36,963 nucleotides of DNA from Streptomyces tanashiensis. Its GTDB lineage: Bacteria > Actinomycetota > Actinomycetes > Streptomycetales > Streptomycetaceae. The notes below the pieces were generated by a model, which saw only the letters and a list, made by a program, of their open reading frames with translations, did no database searches and was not told the DNA's origin. This document shows, in pieces, positions 15,711 to 22,878 of the stretch (its first letter is position 1; each line of letters opens with the position of its first letter). Where the stretch lies: positions 1 to 36,963 of the forward strand of contig NZ_BMRZ01000028.1 of the NCBI RefSeq assembly GCF_014648895.1, written 5' to 3'. Both the position numbers and the translations under genes were made by a program.

Positions 15711-16211
15711 TCACAACTTCGGGAACTGCGGCGTGTCATCCATCACCTGCAACAGCTTCCGAGCAGGTGCCGCCTCCTCCGGCCGTACGGAGGAGGCGAC
15801 CCCCTCGATGACCGACCGGCCTGCGTACACGGCAGTCCTTGCGGCCGCCTCCCAGTCCGTCTGCTGCTGGTAGCTCGCATCGTGCTTGCTGTCCTGGGCC
15901 GCAGCAGCGGAGTGCCACTGGCTGGTCCGGCAGATGCTTCCCAGCAGGTCCAGCATCTCGGCCTTGCACGCCGCCTGCGGGGACCCGGCGAGTTCGAGAA
16001 GGAACGGGACCGTGGGAGCTGTCGCCTCGGCGACGACGAACCCCAGCGCGCAGATGGCATCGCCCAGGTCGTCGATGGCGATGCGGGCCGTGTCCTCATC
16101 TCCATACGCGATCCGTGACAGCAGTGGAGGAATGCCGGCGGCCCCGGCCCCCGTCGCGTCGCGCAGTTCTCCCCAGCGGACCCTGGAGGCGCCTCTCAAC
16201 AGACTTCCCAC
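15711..16211 (-). CDS. HEAT-repeat-like hypothetical protein
   Basis: A 166-residue all-helical protein. Segments RWGELRDATGAGAAGIPPLL, AIDDLGDAICALGFVVAEAT and VPFLLELAGSPQAACKAEML look like paired helices of HEAT/armadillo type, ending VYAGRSVIEGVASSVRPEEA. GTG 16211 is selected over an upstream TTG because GAGGAG lies about 6 bases before it. Similar proteins occur beside SMI1/KNR4 genes in Streptomyces as I recall, so it may have belonged with the adjacent remnant. Function is unknown; a scaffold or immunity-type role is only a guess. Confidence 0.7.
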   Translation of the reverse strand: MGSLLRGASRVRWGELRDATGAGAAGIPPLLSRIAYGDEDTARIAIDDLGDAICALGFVVAEATAPTVPFLLELAGSPQAACKAEMLDLLGSICRTSQWHSAAAAQDSKHDASYQQQTDWEAAARTAVYAGRSVIEGVASSVRPEEAAPARKLLQVMDDTPQFPKL

Positions 16212-16350
16212 ACCCTGCTCCTCATCAGATCCTCGTACCGGTCCGGCGGTGCCCTCAGCATGGTGCAACTACGGGTGAGACACCGACCAGGCGGCCTGTG
16301 ACCGGGCAATTCACTTGCGAATGCCCAGGTCAGCTGGGCAAGGTGCTCCA

Positions 16351-16728
16351 ATGAACGTGGAGAACAGCGTGGCCGAGGTCATCGAGCGGGAGTTGCAGTT
16401 GCTGAGTCCGGCCGGGCGGTCGTCCAAGGCACTGGCCGATCAGCTCCTCGATCCGGAGTTCGTAGAAGTCGGTGCCTCGGGGCGTCGGTGGGACCGCCAG
16501 GCGATGCTCTCGGCGCTGCCCGTCATGCAGGGTGCAGCAGACGATGGCCCGCAGTACGTGCCGAGCGAGATGACTGGCACCGTATTGGCGCCGGGGGTTG
16601 TGCACCTGACGTTCGAAACCGTGCTCGATGGCAGGCGAGCTCGGAGGAGCTCGATCTGGCGGAAGTCGGACGATGCCTCCGGGTGGCGGATGTACTACCA
16701 CCAGGCCACGCCTGTGCCAGACGCGTGA
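16351..16728 (+). CDS. DUF4440 / NTF2-like protein
   Basis: A 125-residue protein starting at ATG 16351 with CAAGGT upstream. IERELQLLSPAGRSSKALAD, QLLDPEFVEVGASGRRWDR, a middle variable segment and a final RRARRSSIWRKSDDASGWRM then YYHQATPV fit the DUF4440 branch of the NTF2 fold ('LLDPEFVEFGSSGRRWDR...R.SSIW....GW.M.FHQGTP'). The cavity protein is of unknown substrate. It stands alone, and a hairpin at 16802-16837 separates it from the convergent FUSC gene. Confidence 0.85.
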   Translation: MNVENSVAEVIERELQLLSPAGRSSKALADQLLDPEFVEVGASGRRWDRQAMLSALPVMQGAADDGPQYVPSEMTGTVLAPGVVHLTFETVLDGRRARRSSIWRKSDDASGWRMYYHQATPVPDA

Positions 16729-16801
16729 GGCGGTGAGTCTGTTCCACGCCGGCGGTGCCGACCGCGAGGCGGACAGTCCGGCGCAACAGCGGAGCCCCTG
16801 A

Positions 16802-16837
16802 CGGACACGGGTTCCCGACCACGATCACCCGTGTCCG
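16802..16837. terminator. bidirectional hairpin between convergent genes
   Basis: CGGACACGGGT (16802-16812) pairs perfectly with ACCCGTGTCCG (16827-16837) around a 14-base loop. It lies between the ends of the DUF4440 gene (plus) and the FUSC gene (minus), a position that suits termination from both sides. Confidence 0.7.
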
Positions 16838-16956
16838 CCGGGAGCGACACCAACGACTCCACCGTCTCTGATGCGGCCCTGGACGCCGTGGGGCGGAACC
16901 CGCGCCGACGCCGGACACCCCCGCCGCCCCGGTGCGGGTACTCCCCTCACGAGCGG

Positions 16957-18186
16957 TCATCCGTCGGTGCGGGTGGCCCGTCGTGTGTTCCACCGGTCGC
17001 GGAGGGCGAGACGGCGTCGGCGGTCGGTGCGCTCGCGGACCCGCCGGTCCAGCTCCTCCATCAGCCGGTTGCCCCGGTGCTCGGGGTCGAGTTCGTCGAG
17101 GATCCGGTCGACCTCGGTGAGCAGCGCGCCGTACAGCTGCCAGCGGCCGGGGTCGGCGAGGGCGAGGGCGAGGAGCCGGTCGGCGGCGTGGTCCCGGCAG
17201 GCCCTGGCCGCGCTCAGCTCGCCCGCCAGGCGGGTCTCGGCGGCCTCGGCGCCCTCGCTGCCCGGCGCGGTGACCAGGACGGCGAAGCTGACGAGGGCGT
17301 CGGCCGTGTACTGGGCGGTCTCCCGGATGGCCAGGGCTGCCGGCTCGGGCAGCAGCTGGTGCCCGTCGCGGTGTTTCGCCAGGTCGGTGAGGGTGCGGGC
17401 GAGGACCCGCAGGACGACGGCGCAGATCTCCAGGGTGTCGAGGCCGGTACGCAGCACCACCCGGTGCAGGAGTCCCTCCTTCACGCGGGGGTTGAGCCGC
17501 AGGCTGTCCTCGGCGGTGCGCAGAGCCCCGTCGACGTCGGCGACGTCGTTGTCGAGGCGGCGGGCCTCGTGGAGCCGGGTGGCGGCCTGCTCGACCCGGG
17601 GTGCGCCGGTGAACTCGTCGGCCACGTCGAGGAGCAGCATCCGCATCCGCCGGGCGAGGTCCTCGATGGAGTCCCCCGCGGTGTCGACCCAGACGGGCGC
17701 GGCGAGAACCAGGTTGAAGAGCATGCCGACGACGGCGCCGATGAGGGTCTCCAGGACGCGGTCCCAGGCGGTGTCGGATACCTGGGTGACCCCGAGGACG
17801 AGCATGGCGCTGATGGCGACCTCGGGGATGAACTCCTCGACCCGGACGAGCCGGCCGACGAGCAGCGAGGCGAGGATGACGAGAGCGAGGCTCCACCAGG
17901 AGAGGCCGACGACGGCGCTGAACGCGATGGCGATGAGGACGCCGACGACGACCGAGTTCACCCGGCGCAGGCTGGTGGTGACGGTGGAGTAGAGCGTGAC
18001 CTGGACGACGAGGAGGGCGGTGAGGGGCGCGGTGAGGGGGACCGGTTCGCTGCTGAGCTGGAGGGCGACGACGTAGCTGAGGGTGGCCGCCGCCGTGGAC
18101 CGTACGGTCTGGACGGCGAAGGGGTCGCGCCGGAGACGTGCGAGCAGCCCTTCGCCCTGGTCGTGCCGTCCTTTGCCGCGTGCCAC
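16957..18186 (-). CDS. FUSC / aromatic acid exporter (ArAE)-type membrane protein
   Basis: A 409-residue integral membrane protein. GTG 18186 is preceded by GAGGTGGGGC. The first 170 residues hold about six hydrophobic helices, including LSYVVALQLSSEPVPLTAPL, VNSVVVGVLIAIAFSAVVGL, LALVILASLLVG and LIGAVVGMLFNLVLAAPV. The conserved TAPLTALLVVQVTLYSTVTT segment is typical of FUSC/ArAE N-terminal domains. The remaining 230 residues are a charged, helical cytoplasmic domain (LEDLARRMRML-type helices, then RTGLDTLEICAVVLRVLA) ending in an arginine-rich tail. ArAE proteins export small aromatic acids, although many FUSC proteins have no known substrate. It is divergent from the GNAT gene. Confidence 0.85.
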   Translation of the reverse strand: MARGKGRHDQGEGLLARLRRDPFAVQTVRSTAAATLSYVVALQLSSEPVPLTAPLTALLVVQVTLYSTVTTSLRRVNSVVVGVLIAIAFSAVVGLSWWSLALVILASLLVGRLVRVEEFIPEVAISAMLVLGVTQVSDTAWDRVLETLIGAVVGMLFNLVLAAPVWVDTAGDSIEDLARRMRMLLLDVADEFTGAPRVEQAATRLHEARRLDNDVADVDGALRTAEDSLRLNPRVKEGLLHRVVLRTGLDTLEICAVVLRVLARTLTDLAKHRDGHQLLPEPAALAIRETAQYTADALVSFAVLVTAPGSEGAEAAETRLAGELSAARACRDHAADRLLALALADPGRWQLYGALLTEVDRILDELDPEHRGNRLMEELDRRVRERTDRRRRLALRDRWNTRRATRTDG

Positions 18187-18531
18187 GCCCCACCTCGTCC
18201 CGTCGCCGCCCCGCAGGGGCCGTCTGGACGGACCGCCTGCCCGGGCGGCCCCGGGCTCATGCGCCGGTACGCCCGGGCGGACGAGAGATCACCCCCGCTA
18301 CGGGGACAGACAGCCCCGACAGGGACGGCGTTGACGCACCGGCTGCCTAGGCTGTCCCGGCAGCCTCAGCCGCCTGTGCCCTGATCCCGCAGGGAACCTC
18401 CGACGGCCGAGCGGCAACGGCGTCGATCCCCGAGGCCCTGAGGCTGCGAGCCGGCAACTCCAAGCTGTGGGCACGTATCGCAACGCCTGTTGAGCATGGC
18501 GGAGCGCCCGTCTGTGATCCAGAATGATGGG
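18187..18531. other. divergent intergenic region
   Basis: This 345-base gap between FUSC (minus) and the GNAT gene (plus) must hold both promoters. A small inverted pair, GGCTGCC (18341-18347) and GGCAGCC (18359-18365), lies after a TTGACG at 18331-18336. I could not find a correctly spaced -10. An ATG at 18496 in frame with the GNAT gene could extend that protein by 12 residues. Confidence 0.4.
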
Positions 18532-19074
18532 ATGGTCACCCTGGAGACTCCCCGTTTGGTCCTGCGCCGCTGGCGCGCGGAAGACGTTGCGCCGATGGCT
18601 GCCGTCAACGCCGACCCCGAGGTCATGCGGTGGATCCGTGACGGCAGCGTCCGTGACGAGCAGCAGACCCGCGACGGGGTGCAGGCCTGGGAGAGCGAGT
18701 GGGAGTCGCAGGGCTTCGGCCTGTTCGCCGTGGAGATCCGGTCCACTGGCGAACTGGCCGGGTTCACCGGCCTCTCGGTGCCCCATTTCCTGCCGGAGGT
18801 ACTGCCGGCGGTCGAGGTCGGGTGGCGGCTGGGACGTGCGCACTGGGGGCAGGGCCTGGCCACCGAGGCCGCTGTGGCCGCTGTACGGTTCGGGTTCGAG
18901 GAGCGGGGGCTGGAGCGGATCGTCAGCATCGCTCAAGTGGGCAACGACGCCTCCGAACGGATCATGACCAAGCTGGGGATGCGTCCGGTCCGCGAGACCG
19001 TCAACCCCACCAGCGGTCGGCGCGTGCGGGTGTTCGAGTTGTCGTCGGACCAGTACGCCGCAGCCGCTCGTTGA
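18532..19074 (+). CDS. GNAT-family N-acetyltransferase (RimJ/RimL-like)
   Basis: A 180-residue acetyl-CoA-dependent acetyltransferase. MVTLETPRLVLRRWRAEDVA is the standard opening of RimJ/RimL-type GNATs, which is why ATG 18532 is preferred over ATG 18496. Motif A appears as AVEVGWRLGRAHWGQGLATE followed by AAVAAVRFGFEERGL, giving the pyrophosphate-binding R/Q-x-x-G-x-A pattern (HWGQGLA). Motif B is NDASERIMTKLGMRPVRE. Possible substrates range from ribosomal protein N-termini to antibiotics or toxins, and nothing in the context decides. It is monocistronic, followed by an AT-richer 180-base gap. Confidence 0.88.
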   Translation: MVTLETPRLVLRRWRAEDVAPMAAVNADPEVMRWIRDGSVRDEQQTRDGVQAWESEWESQGFGLFAVEIRSTGELAGFTGLSVPHFLPEVLPAVEVGWRLGRAHWGQGLATEAAVAAVRFGFEERGLERIVSIAQVGNDASERIMTKLGMRPVRETVNPTSGRRVRVFELSSDQYAAAAR

Positions 19075-19255
19075 CGACAGCGGGCGATCACGGTCGGCCG
19101 GCCTCACGGACGCGGACAAGTACCAGGACCTCATGGGCACATGAGAAGCCGGTGCAAGGATTCCTTGAAGTGAAAGCAATCCGATCGATCTTGCGCAAGG
19201 CTTGCTCAGCACGGGCAGATTCCCGCTCGTCCTACCTGACCAATTGGGGGAAAAC

Positions 19256-19612
19256 GTGAACTGGTACTTAGAAGTCCTCAAGAAGTACGTGGCGTTCAGC
19301 GGACGTGCGCGCCGCAAGGAACACTGGATGTTCTTCCTGTTCAACATCCTCGCGGTGATCGTCGTCGCAACCGTAGACCTCGCGCTCGGCACCTTCCCGC
19401 TGCTCTACCCGATCTACTTCCTGGCCGTGCTCCTGCCGCACCTGGGCGTGACCGTCCGCCGCCTGCACGACACCGGCCGTTCCGGCTGGTCGATCCTCTT
19501 CGGCCTGATTCCCCTGGTCGGCGGCATCATCCTGATCGTCTTCCTCGCCACCGAGGGTGAGCGCAGCCAGAACGCCTACGGCCCCAGCCCGAAGCCGTCC
19601 GCGGCCTACTGA
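19256..19612 (+). CDS. DUF805 membrane protein with a TTA codon
   Basis: A 118-residue inner-membrane protein of the DUF805 family. The start is GTG 19256 after TTGGGGGAAAAC, giving VNWYLEVLKKYVAFSGRARR followed by KEHWMFFLFN, the family's signature opening. Three hydrophobic helices follow (FFLFNILAVIVVATVDLAL, LLYPIYFLAVLLP, ILFGLIPLVGGIILIVFLA) with VRRLHDTGRSGW between the second and third, also diagnostic. The tail is GERSQNAYGPSPKP. Leucine 5 is encoded by TTA at 19268-19270, so in Streptomyces its translation would depend on the bldA tRNA. DUF805 function is unknown. Confidence 0.9.
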   Translation: MNWYLEVLKKYVAFSGRARRKEHWMFFLFNILAVIVVATVDLALGTFPLLYPIYFLAVLLPHLGVTVRRLHDTGRSGWSILFGLIPLVGGIILIVFLATEGERSQNAYGPSPKPSAAY

Positions 19613-19642
19613 CGGACCGAGACGTCCGCGGCCTACTGACGG
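19597..19642 (+). repeat. 27-bp tandem duplication over the DUF805 stop codon
   Basis: GTCCGCGGCCTACTGACGG occurs at 19597-19615 and again at 19624-19642, so the period is 27 bp. The first copy encodes the last residues and the stop of the DUF805 gene. The second is a non-coding duplicate, probably from replication slippage. Confidence 0.8.
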
Positions 19643-19658
19643 GTCCGAGAACCCACAC

Positions 19659-19693
19659 CGACACCCCCGAGAAGCCTGTTCCCGGGGGTGTCG
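19659..19693. terminator. hairpin between convergent DUF805 and DUF4328 genes
   Basis: CGACACCCCCG (19659-19669) pairs with CGGGGGTGTCG (19683-19693) with a 13-base loop. The 11-bp perfect stem lies 47 bases after the DUF805 stop and ahead of the convergent gene's end, so it may act in both directions. Confidence 0.8.
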
Positions 19694-19803
19694 CCCTTGC
19701 GGGAGTCGACAGGGAGCTCCAGAGCCTCAGGCAGGCACCGCCGAAGCGACAGGTCACCCCAGCCAGGGCCGGGCGAGCCCGGCCTCGGACCAGGACGCTC
19801 CTC

Positions 19804-20493
19804 TCAGTGGCCGGCTGCACCCTGCATGCGGGTCAGCCGGACGACGAAGTACCCCGCCGCGCCCGCCGCGACGACGTTCAGCGCGTCCCCCGCCATTCCC
19901 AGCGTCACGGCGTCCAGCACCTCCGCGAGGCCATCCGCCCGTTGGCGGCGGAACCCGGAGTACCAACGGAGCAGGAGCGAACCGGCGAAGGTGCCCCACC
20001 AGAGGTTCACGGGCCAGAAGGAGGTGCCGGCCCTCGCCCCGCGGCCGGGCTCCCGCAGGCAGGCGGTCCACATCTCGACAGCGATCCGGTACGGCATCCA
20101 CAGGAATGCCACGGGAACGAACCAGGCCCCGATCGCCCAGCCGGTACCTCTGCTGAAGCCGTCCGGCGCCAGTGCTCCGGCGGCCCGCCGCATCCGATGG
20201 AACCAGGCGACGAAGGCGACGGCACAGGCCAGCAGCGCCGGAGCGTAGAACCGGTCGACCGTTCTGAACAGGGCGTCTGCCTGAGCCAGTTCATCCTGCT
20301 GAGCGAACACGAAGCCGACGTCTCCCTGCACCGCGGCGTGGGTCCGGAATCCGGCGTAGACAGCGAACAGATCACATACGGCGACGGCCGCGAGCAGCAC
20401 GCACACCGCGGCGAGCAGGGCGCGCCGGGGGCCGGGCACCCGAGCAGGCAGGCCAGGGCGCGGACGCAGAACACCGAGTCGGGAAGAGGACAT
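19804..20493 (-). CDS. DUF4328 membrane protein
   Basis: A 229-residue membrane protein starting at ATG 20493. Hydrophobic segments are LLAAVCVLLAAVAVCDLFAV, the FYAPALLACAVAFVAWFHRM helix, AIGAWFVPVAFLWMPYRIAV and a C-terminal MAGDALNVVAAGAAGYFVVR. The 'GWAIGAWFVPVAFLWMPY...W..' stretch and VNLWWGTFAGSLLLRW are the tryptophan- and proline-rich core of DUF4328 proteins, which are common in streptomycetes and uncharacterised. No partner gene is adjacent. The upstream 249 bases to the next gene show no clear element. Confidence 0.8.
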   Translation of the reverse strand: MSSSRLGVLRPRPGLPARVPGPRRALLAAVCVLLAAVAVCDLFAVYAGFRTHAAVQGDVGFVFAQQDELAQADALFRTVDRFYAPALLACAVAFVAWFHRMRRAAGALAPDGFSRGTGWAIGAWFVPVAFLWMPYRIAVEMWTACLREPGRGARAGTSFWPVNLWWGTFAGSLLLRWYSGFRRQRADGLAEVLDAVTLGMAGDALNVVAAGAAGYFVVRLTRMQGAAGH

Positions 20494-20742
20494 GGCGGTA
20501 CGGCCCCCACAGGCATGAAACCGGAATGTGCCCGCGGAAGTGCGCGCAGGGGGAAGTTACGCCACGGAGGGCGCGCCCGTCCATGACGTTCCTCCCGACC
20601 TGACGGTCAGCCACATGCGTCGCCACCTGGCCGGGGAGTGCCTGCCGTACGCGAGGGCGTTGGTTCGCCCAGGACGGCCCTGAAAGAGCTGAGGCCGCCG
20701 ATGCCCCTCATCCGCCGCAGTGCCCGCCCTCGCCGGACGAGC

Positions 20743-21225
20743 TCACACTTCCTCGGCCACGGTGTCACCGCAGGCCGGGACCGCCCTTCTTCTGCGGTAC
20801 ACGACCACCCCGCACACAGCGAGCAGAAGGACGGCCACAGCAGCGACCCCGAGGGCCGTCCGCTCGGCGAAGAGACGTCCCAGCACTTCGAGCACGCCGA
20901 GCCCCGCGGTCGCGTAGATCAGCGCCCAGGCCGCTCCGCCCACGAACAGTGCGGGCAGGTAGCGCGGCAACGGCATGCGCATACTGCCTGCGAGGAAGTT
21001 CGCGGCGGTCTGGAAGCCGACGGTCAGGAAGGAGACGGCCACCACCGGCGCGCCCCACCGCTGGATCGCGCGCTCGGCTCGCTGGAACCTCGCCGAGGAG
21101 ATCCGCCCGGCGAACCTGCTGCGCCGGGCACCGGCACCGGCGAGCCACCCGACGGCGAACGTCCCTCCGGCACGGAGCAGGACGATGGCATAGAGGGCTC
21201 CGGCCGTGAGTGCGACCTTATCCAC
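20743..21225 (-). CDS. VTT/DedA-like (SNARE-associated domain) membrane protein
   Basis: A 160-residue membrane protein. GTG 21225 is chosen because GAGGC lies just upstream and the product then starts VDKVALTAGALYAIVLLRAG. The frame is also open to 21324, but those residues look random. RRSRFAGRISSARFQRAERA followed by IQRWGAPVVAVSFLTVGFQT and AANFLAGSMRMPLPRYLPAL is the re-entrant loop and conserved glycine/arginine pattern of VTT/DedA proteins, some of which are lipid-carrier flippases. It is shorter than classical DedA (about 200 residues). A DmdR/IdeR-type iron box lies about 195 bases upstream. Confidence 0.75.
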   Translation of the reverse strand: MDKVALTAGALYAIVLLRAGGTFAVGWLAGAGARRSRFAGRISSARFQRAERAIQRWGAPVVAVSFLTVGFQTAANFLAGSMRMPLPRYLPALFVGGAAWALIYATAGLGVLEVLGRLFAERTALGVAAVAVLLLAVCGVVVYRRRRAVPACGDTVAEEV

Positions 21226-21418
21226 GGCGCCTCGTTCCGGACGCCGGGCCGAAACCCGTGTCTCCCGTGCGCCCGCAGGAGCATGCCGTACTGCCGAGTG
21301 CGCGACGCGCACCAGCGCGGTCACCGTCTCTCACCCGCACCCCACCTCTGCCCGTCTACTCCCTCCGGGTCCCCCGCAACCGGAACCCGAACCCGTACGC
21401 CCGGATCCATACACCAGG

Positions 21419-21437
21419 AAAGGCCAGCCTAACCTAA
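21419..21437 (-). promoter_or_regulatory. iron-box-like site (DmdR/IdeR type)
   Basis: Read on the minus strand the 19 bases are TTAGGTTAGGCTGGCCTTT. The actinobacterial DmdR/IdeR/DtxR consensus is TTAGGTTAGGCTCACCTAA, so the first twelve bases match exactly and most of the right half does not. The site faces the VTT-like gene at 20743-21225. It could alternatively be left over from a lost siderophore gene. Confidence 0.5.
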
Positions 21438-21557
21438 TGCCCATTCGGCGGACACAGGGCGCCGGGCGCCCCGGGGATCGGCAGGGCGCAGTCCGGACAC
21501 GGCGTGCCACATGGATGCGGGACCCGGCACACCAAAGCAGCGCGCAGGGAAGGAGCT

Positions 21558-22247
21558 TCAGCCCTTCGCGCGCCCCGCGATGCCGTCCAGGACCCGGTCG
21601 AGCCCCCACGCGTACTGCTCGTCGGAGACGAACCGCGCGATCGTGTCCGCCGCCTCGACCGTACGAGGGTAGCGGTCGGCGGGGACGCCGCGGAGCTGCT
21701 CCCGGCGGGTCGCGACCCGCTCGGCGATCGGCGGGGGCGGCAGAGGCGAGGGAAGTTCGGCGGCCTCCAGCGCGATCGCCCCGAGGACCTGCACGATCAG
21801 CAGGTACGAGGCGCGCGCCGCTTGGGTCGGGTCGAGGCCGGCGTCCGCGAGGACCGCGAGGAGGGCTTCACCGAGCGCGAGGGCATGAGGACCGTCCATC
21901 CGGCCGGAGAGCAGCAGGTTGACCGCGCCGGGGTGGGCGAGCAGCCGGTGCCGCAGGTCGGCGGCGAGCGTGTGGATACGGTCCCGCCAGGGCGTGTCGT
22001 GGGCGGTGAGGGCGGCGAGGTCCGTCTCGCCGAGCAGGTGCTCGACGACCGCGCGCACCACAGCGGCACGGTCCGGGAAGTACGTGTAGACGGCGTTCGG
22101 GGCGAGTCCCAGCTCGGCGGCGATCCCCCGGATGCTCACCGCGTCGGCACCCCGGGTGCCGAGCAGCCGTATGGCCGCCGCGACCACCTCGTCCTCGCCG
22201 ACCGCCCGCTTCCGGCCCCGCTTCGCCGGCGGCGTGTCCTGTGCCAT
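21558..22247 (-). CDS. TetR/AcrR-family transcriptional repressor
   Basis: A 229-residue regulator. ATG 22247 follows GAGGAGGCG. The N-terminal helix-turn-helix is clear: EDEVVAAAIRLLGTRGADAV, SIRGIAAELGLAPNAVYTYF and PDRAAVVRAVVEHLLGE (about residues 20-70). The C-terminal ligand and dimer domain is helical and variable, with TCR-like features (TPWRDRIHTLAADLRHRLLA, EALLAVLADAGLDPTQAARA). It is divergent from a membrane protein and an SDR, and the gap between them holds two direct copies of a TTGCAC-GCGTACA element. It most likely represses itself and those two genes until a small ligand binds. Confidence 0.92.
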   Translation of the reverse strand: MAQDTPPAKRGRKRAVGEDEVVAAAIRLLGTRGADAVSIRGIAAELGLAPNAVYTYFPDRAAVVRAVVEHLLGETDLAALTAHDTPWRDRIHTLAADLRHRLLAHPGAVNLLLSGRMDGPHALALGEALLAVLADAGLDPTQAARASYLLIVQVLGAIALEAAELPSPLPPPPIAERVATRREQLRGVPADRYPRTVEAADTIARFVSDEQYAWGLDRVLDGIAGRAKG

Positions 22248-22295
22248 CCGTACGCCTCCTCACCCGTCGCGGCTCGAACCCTTGACGATTCATTT

Positions 22296-22327
22296 TTGCA
22301 CGGCGTACATTAATTGCACAGCGTACA
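22296..22327. promoter_or_regulatory. TetR operator: two direct 14-bp repeats
   Basis: TTGCACGGCGTACA (22296-22309) and TTGCACAGCGTACA (22314-22327) differ by one base and are 18 bp apart. The inner halves also form a dyad, GTACA-TTAAT-TGCAC. The site lies between the divergent TetR gene and the membrane protein/SDR pair, 7 bases before the latter's Shine-Dalgarno sequence, so occupancy would block transcription both ways. Confidence 0.75.
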
Positions 22328-22419
22328 GAAATTGGAGGTGATCCCGTGCGACGCTCCCGATCGCCGGACTCGCCGGCCGCGCGGCTGCCGGTCCGGTCGA
22401 CGACGCGACGAGCGCCCTG

Positions 22420-22878
22420 GTGGGCGGCATCGTGACGGGCGCGGTGATCGGCGCCGGGCAGGCGCTCGTCTCCTCCGGCCGGCTGAGCCCACTGCGCTGG
22501 TCCGCGGCCACCGCGGCCGGCGGCGGGCTCGGCCTCCTGCTCGGTGCGGCCCTGGCCGGCTACCGCACCGATCTCGGTTCGCCGGCGCTCATGGGCGCCG
22601 TCGGGGGCGTCCTGCTCGGCGTGGCCCAGGCATGCGCCCTGCCTCACACCGCCCGTCAGCCGTGGCTCTGGGCGGCGGCGATGCCCCTCCTGTGGGCGGC
22701 GGGCTGGGCGGTGACCACCCTGGCCGGTGTCGGGGTCGACGCGCGGTTCACCGTCTTCGGCGCCACCGGCGCCCTCACGTTCTCCGCGCTCTCCGGCGTC
22801 CCGCCCCACCACCTCCTGCCCGTCACCACCCCCGGCCGGACCACCCGCCCGGACTCCCTCCGCGAGGTCGACGCATGA
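22420..22878 (+). CDS. small membrane protein under TetR control; 5' end probably frameshifted
   Basis: From GTG 22420 the product has 152 residues with about four hydrophobic helices (VTGAVIGAGQALVSSG, ATAAGGGLGLLLGAALAGY, LMGAVGGVLLGVAQACAL, LLWAAGWAVTTLAGVGV). It ends in a proline-rich tail. The coding frame is already protein-like from 22348 (ATLPIAGLAGRAAAGPVDDA), but a TGA at 22339-22341 closes it and no start codon lies between. A near-perfect Shine-Dalgarno, GGAGGTGATCC (22334-22344), leads to GTG 22346 in another frame. One lost base after 22346 would explain this. Its end overlaps the SDR start (ATGA), so the two are coupled. Confidence 0.65.
   Translation: MGGIVTGAVIGAGQALVSSGRLSPLRWSAATAAGGGLGLLLGAALAGYRTDLGSPALMGAVGGVLLGVAQACALPHTARQPWLWAAAMPLLWAAGWAVTTLAGVGVDARFTVFGATGALTFSALSGVPPHHLLPVTTPGRTTRPDSLREVDA

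Noticed and set aside
16871..18384. Long plus-strand frames opposite the FUSC gene
   Set aside because: The minus strand encodes an evenly protein-like membrane protein with TM helices. The plus-strand products are Asp/Glu/Gly repeats typical of an antisense frame.
20638..21432. 264-codon plus-strand frame over the VTT-like gene
   Set aside because: Highly polar, Pro/Gly/Arg-rich text with no motif, while the minus strand has a recognisable membrane domain.
22314..22874. N-terminal extension of the SDR frame back to 22314
   Set aside because: Arginine/proline-rich and overlapping the membrane protein gene. The Rossmann start at ATG 22875 with an ATGA overlap is the natural beginning.
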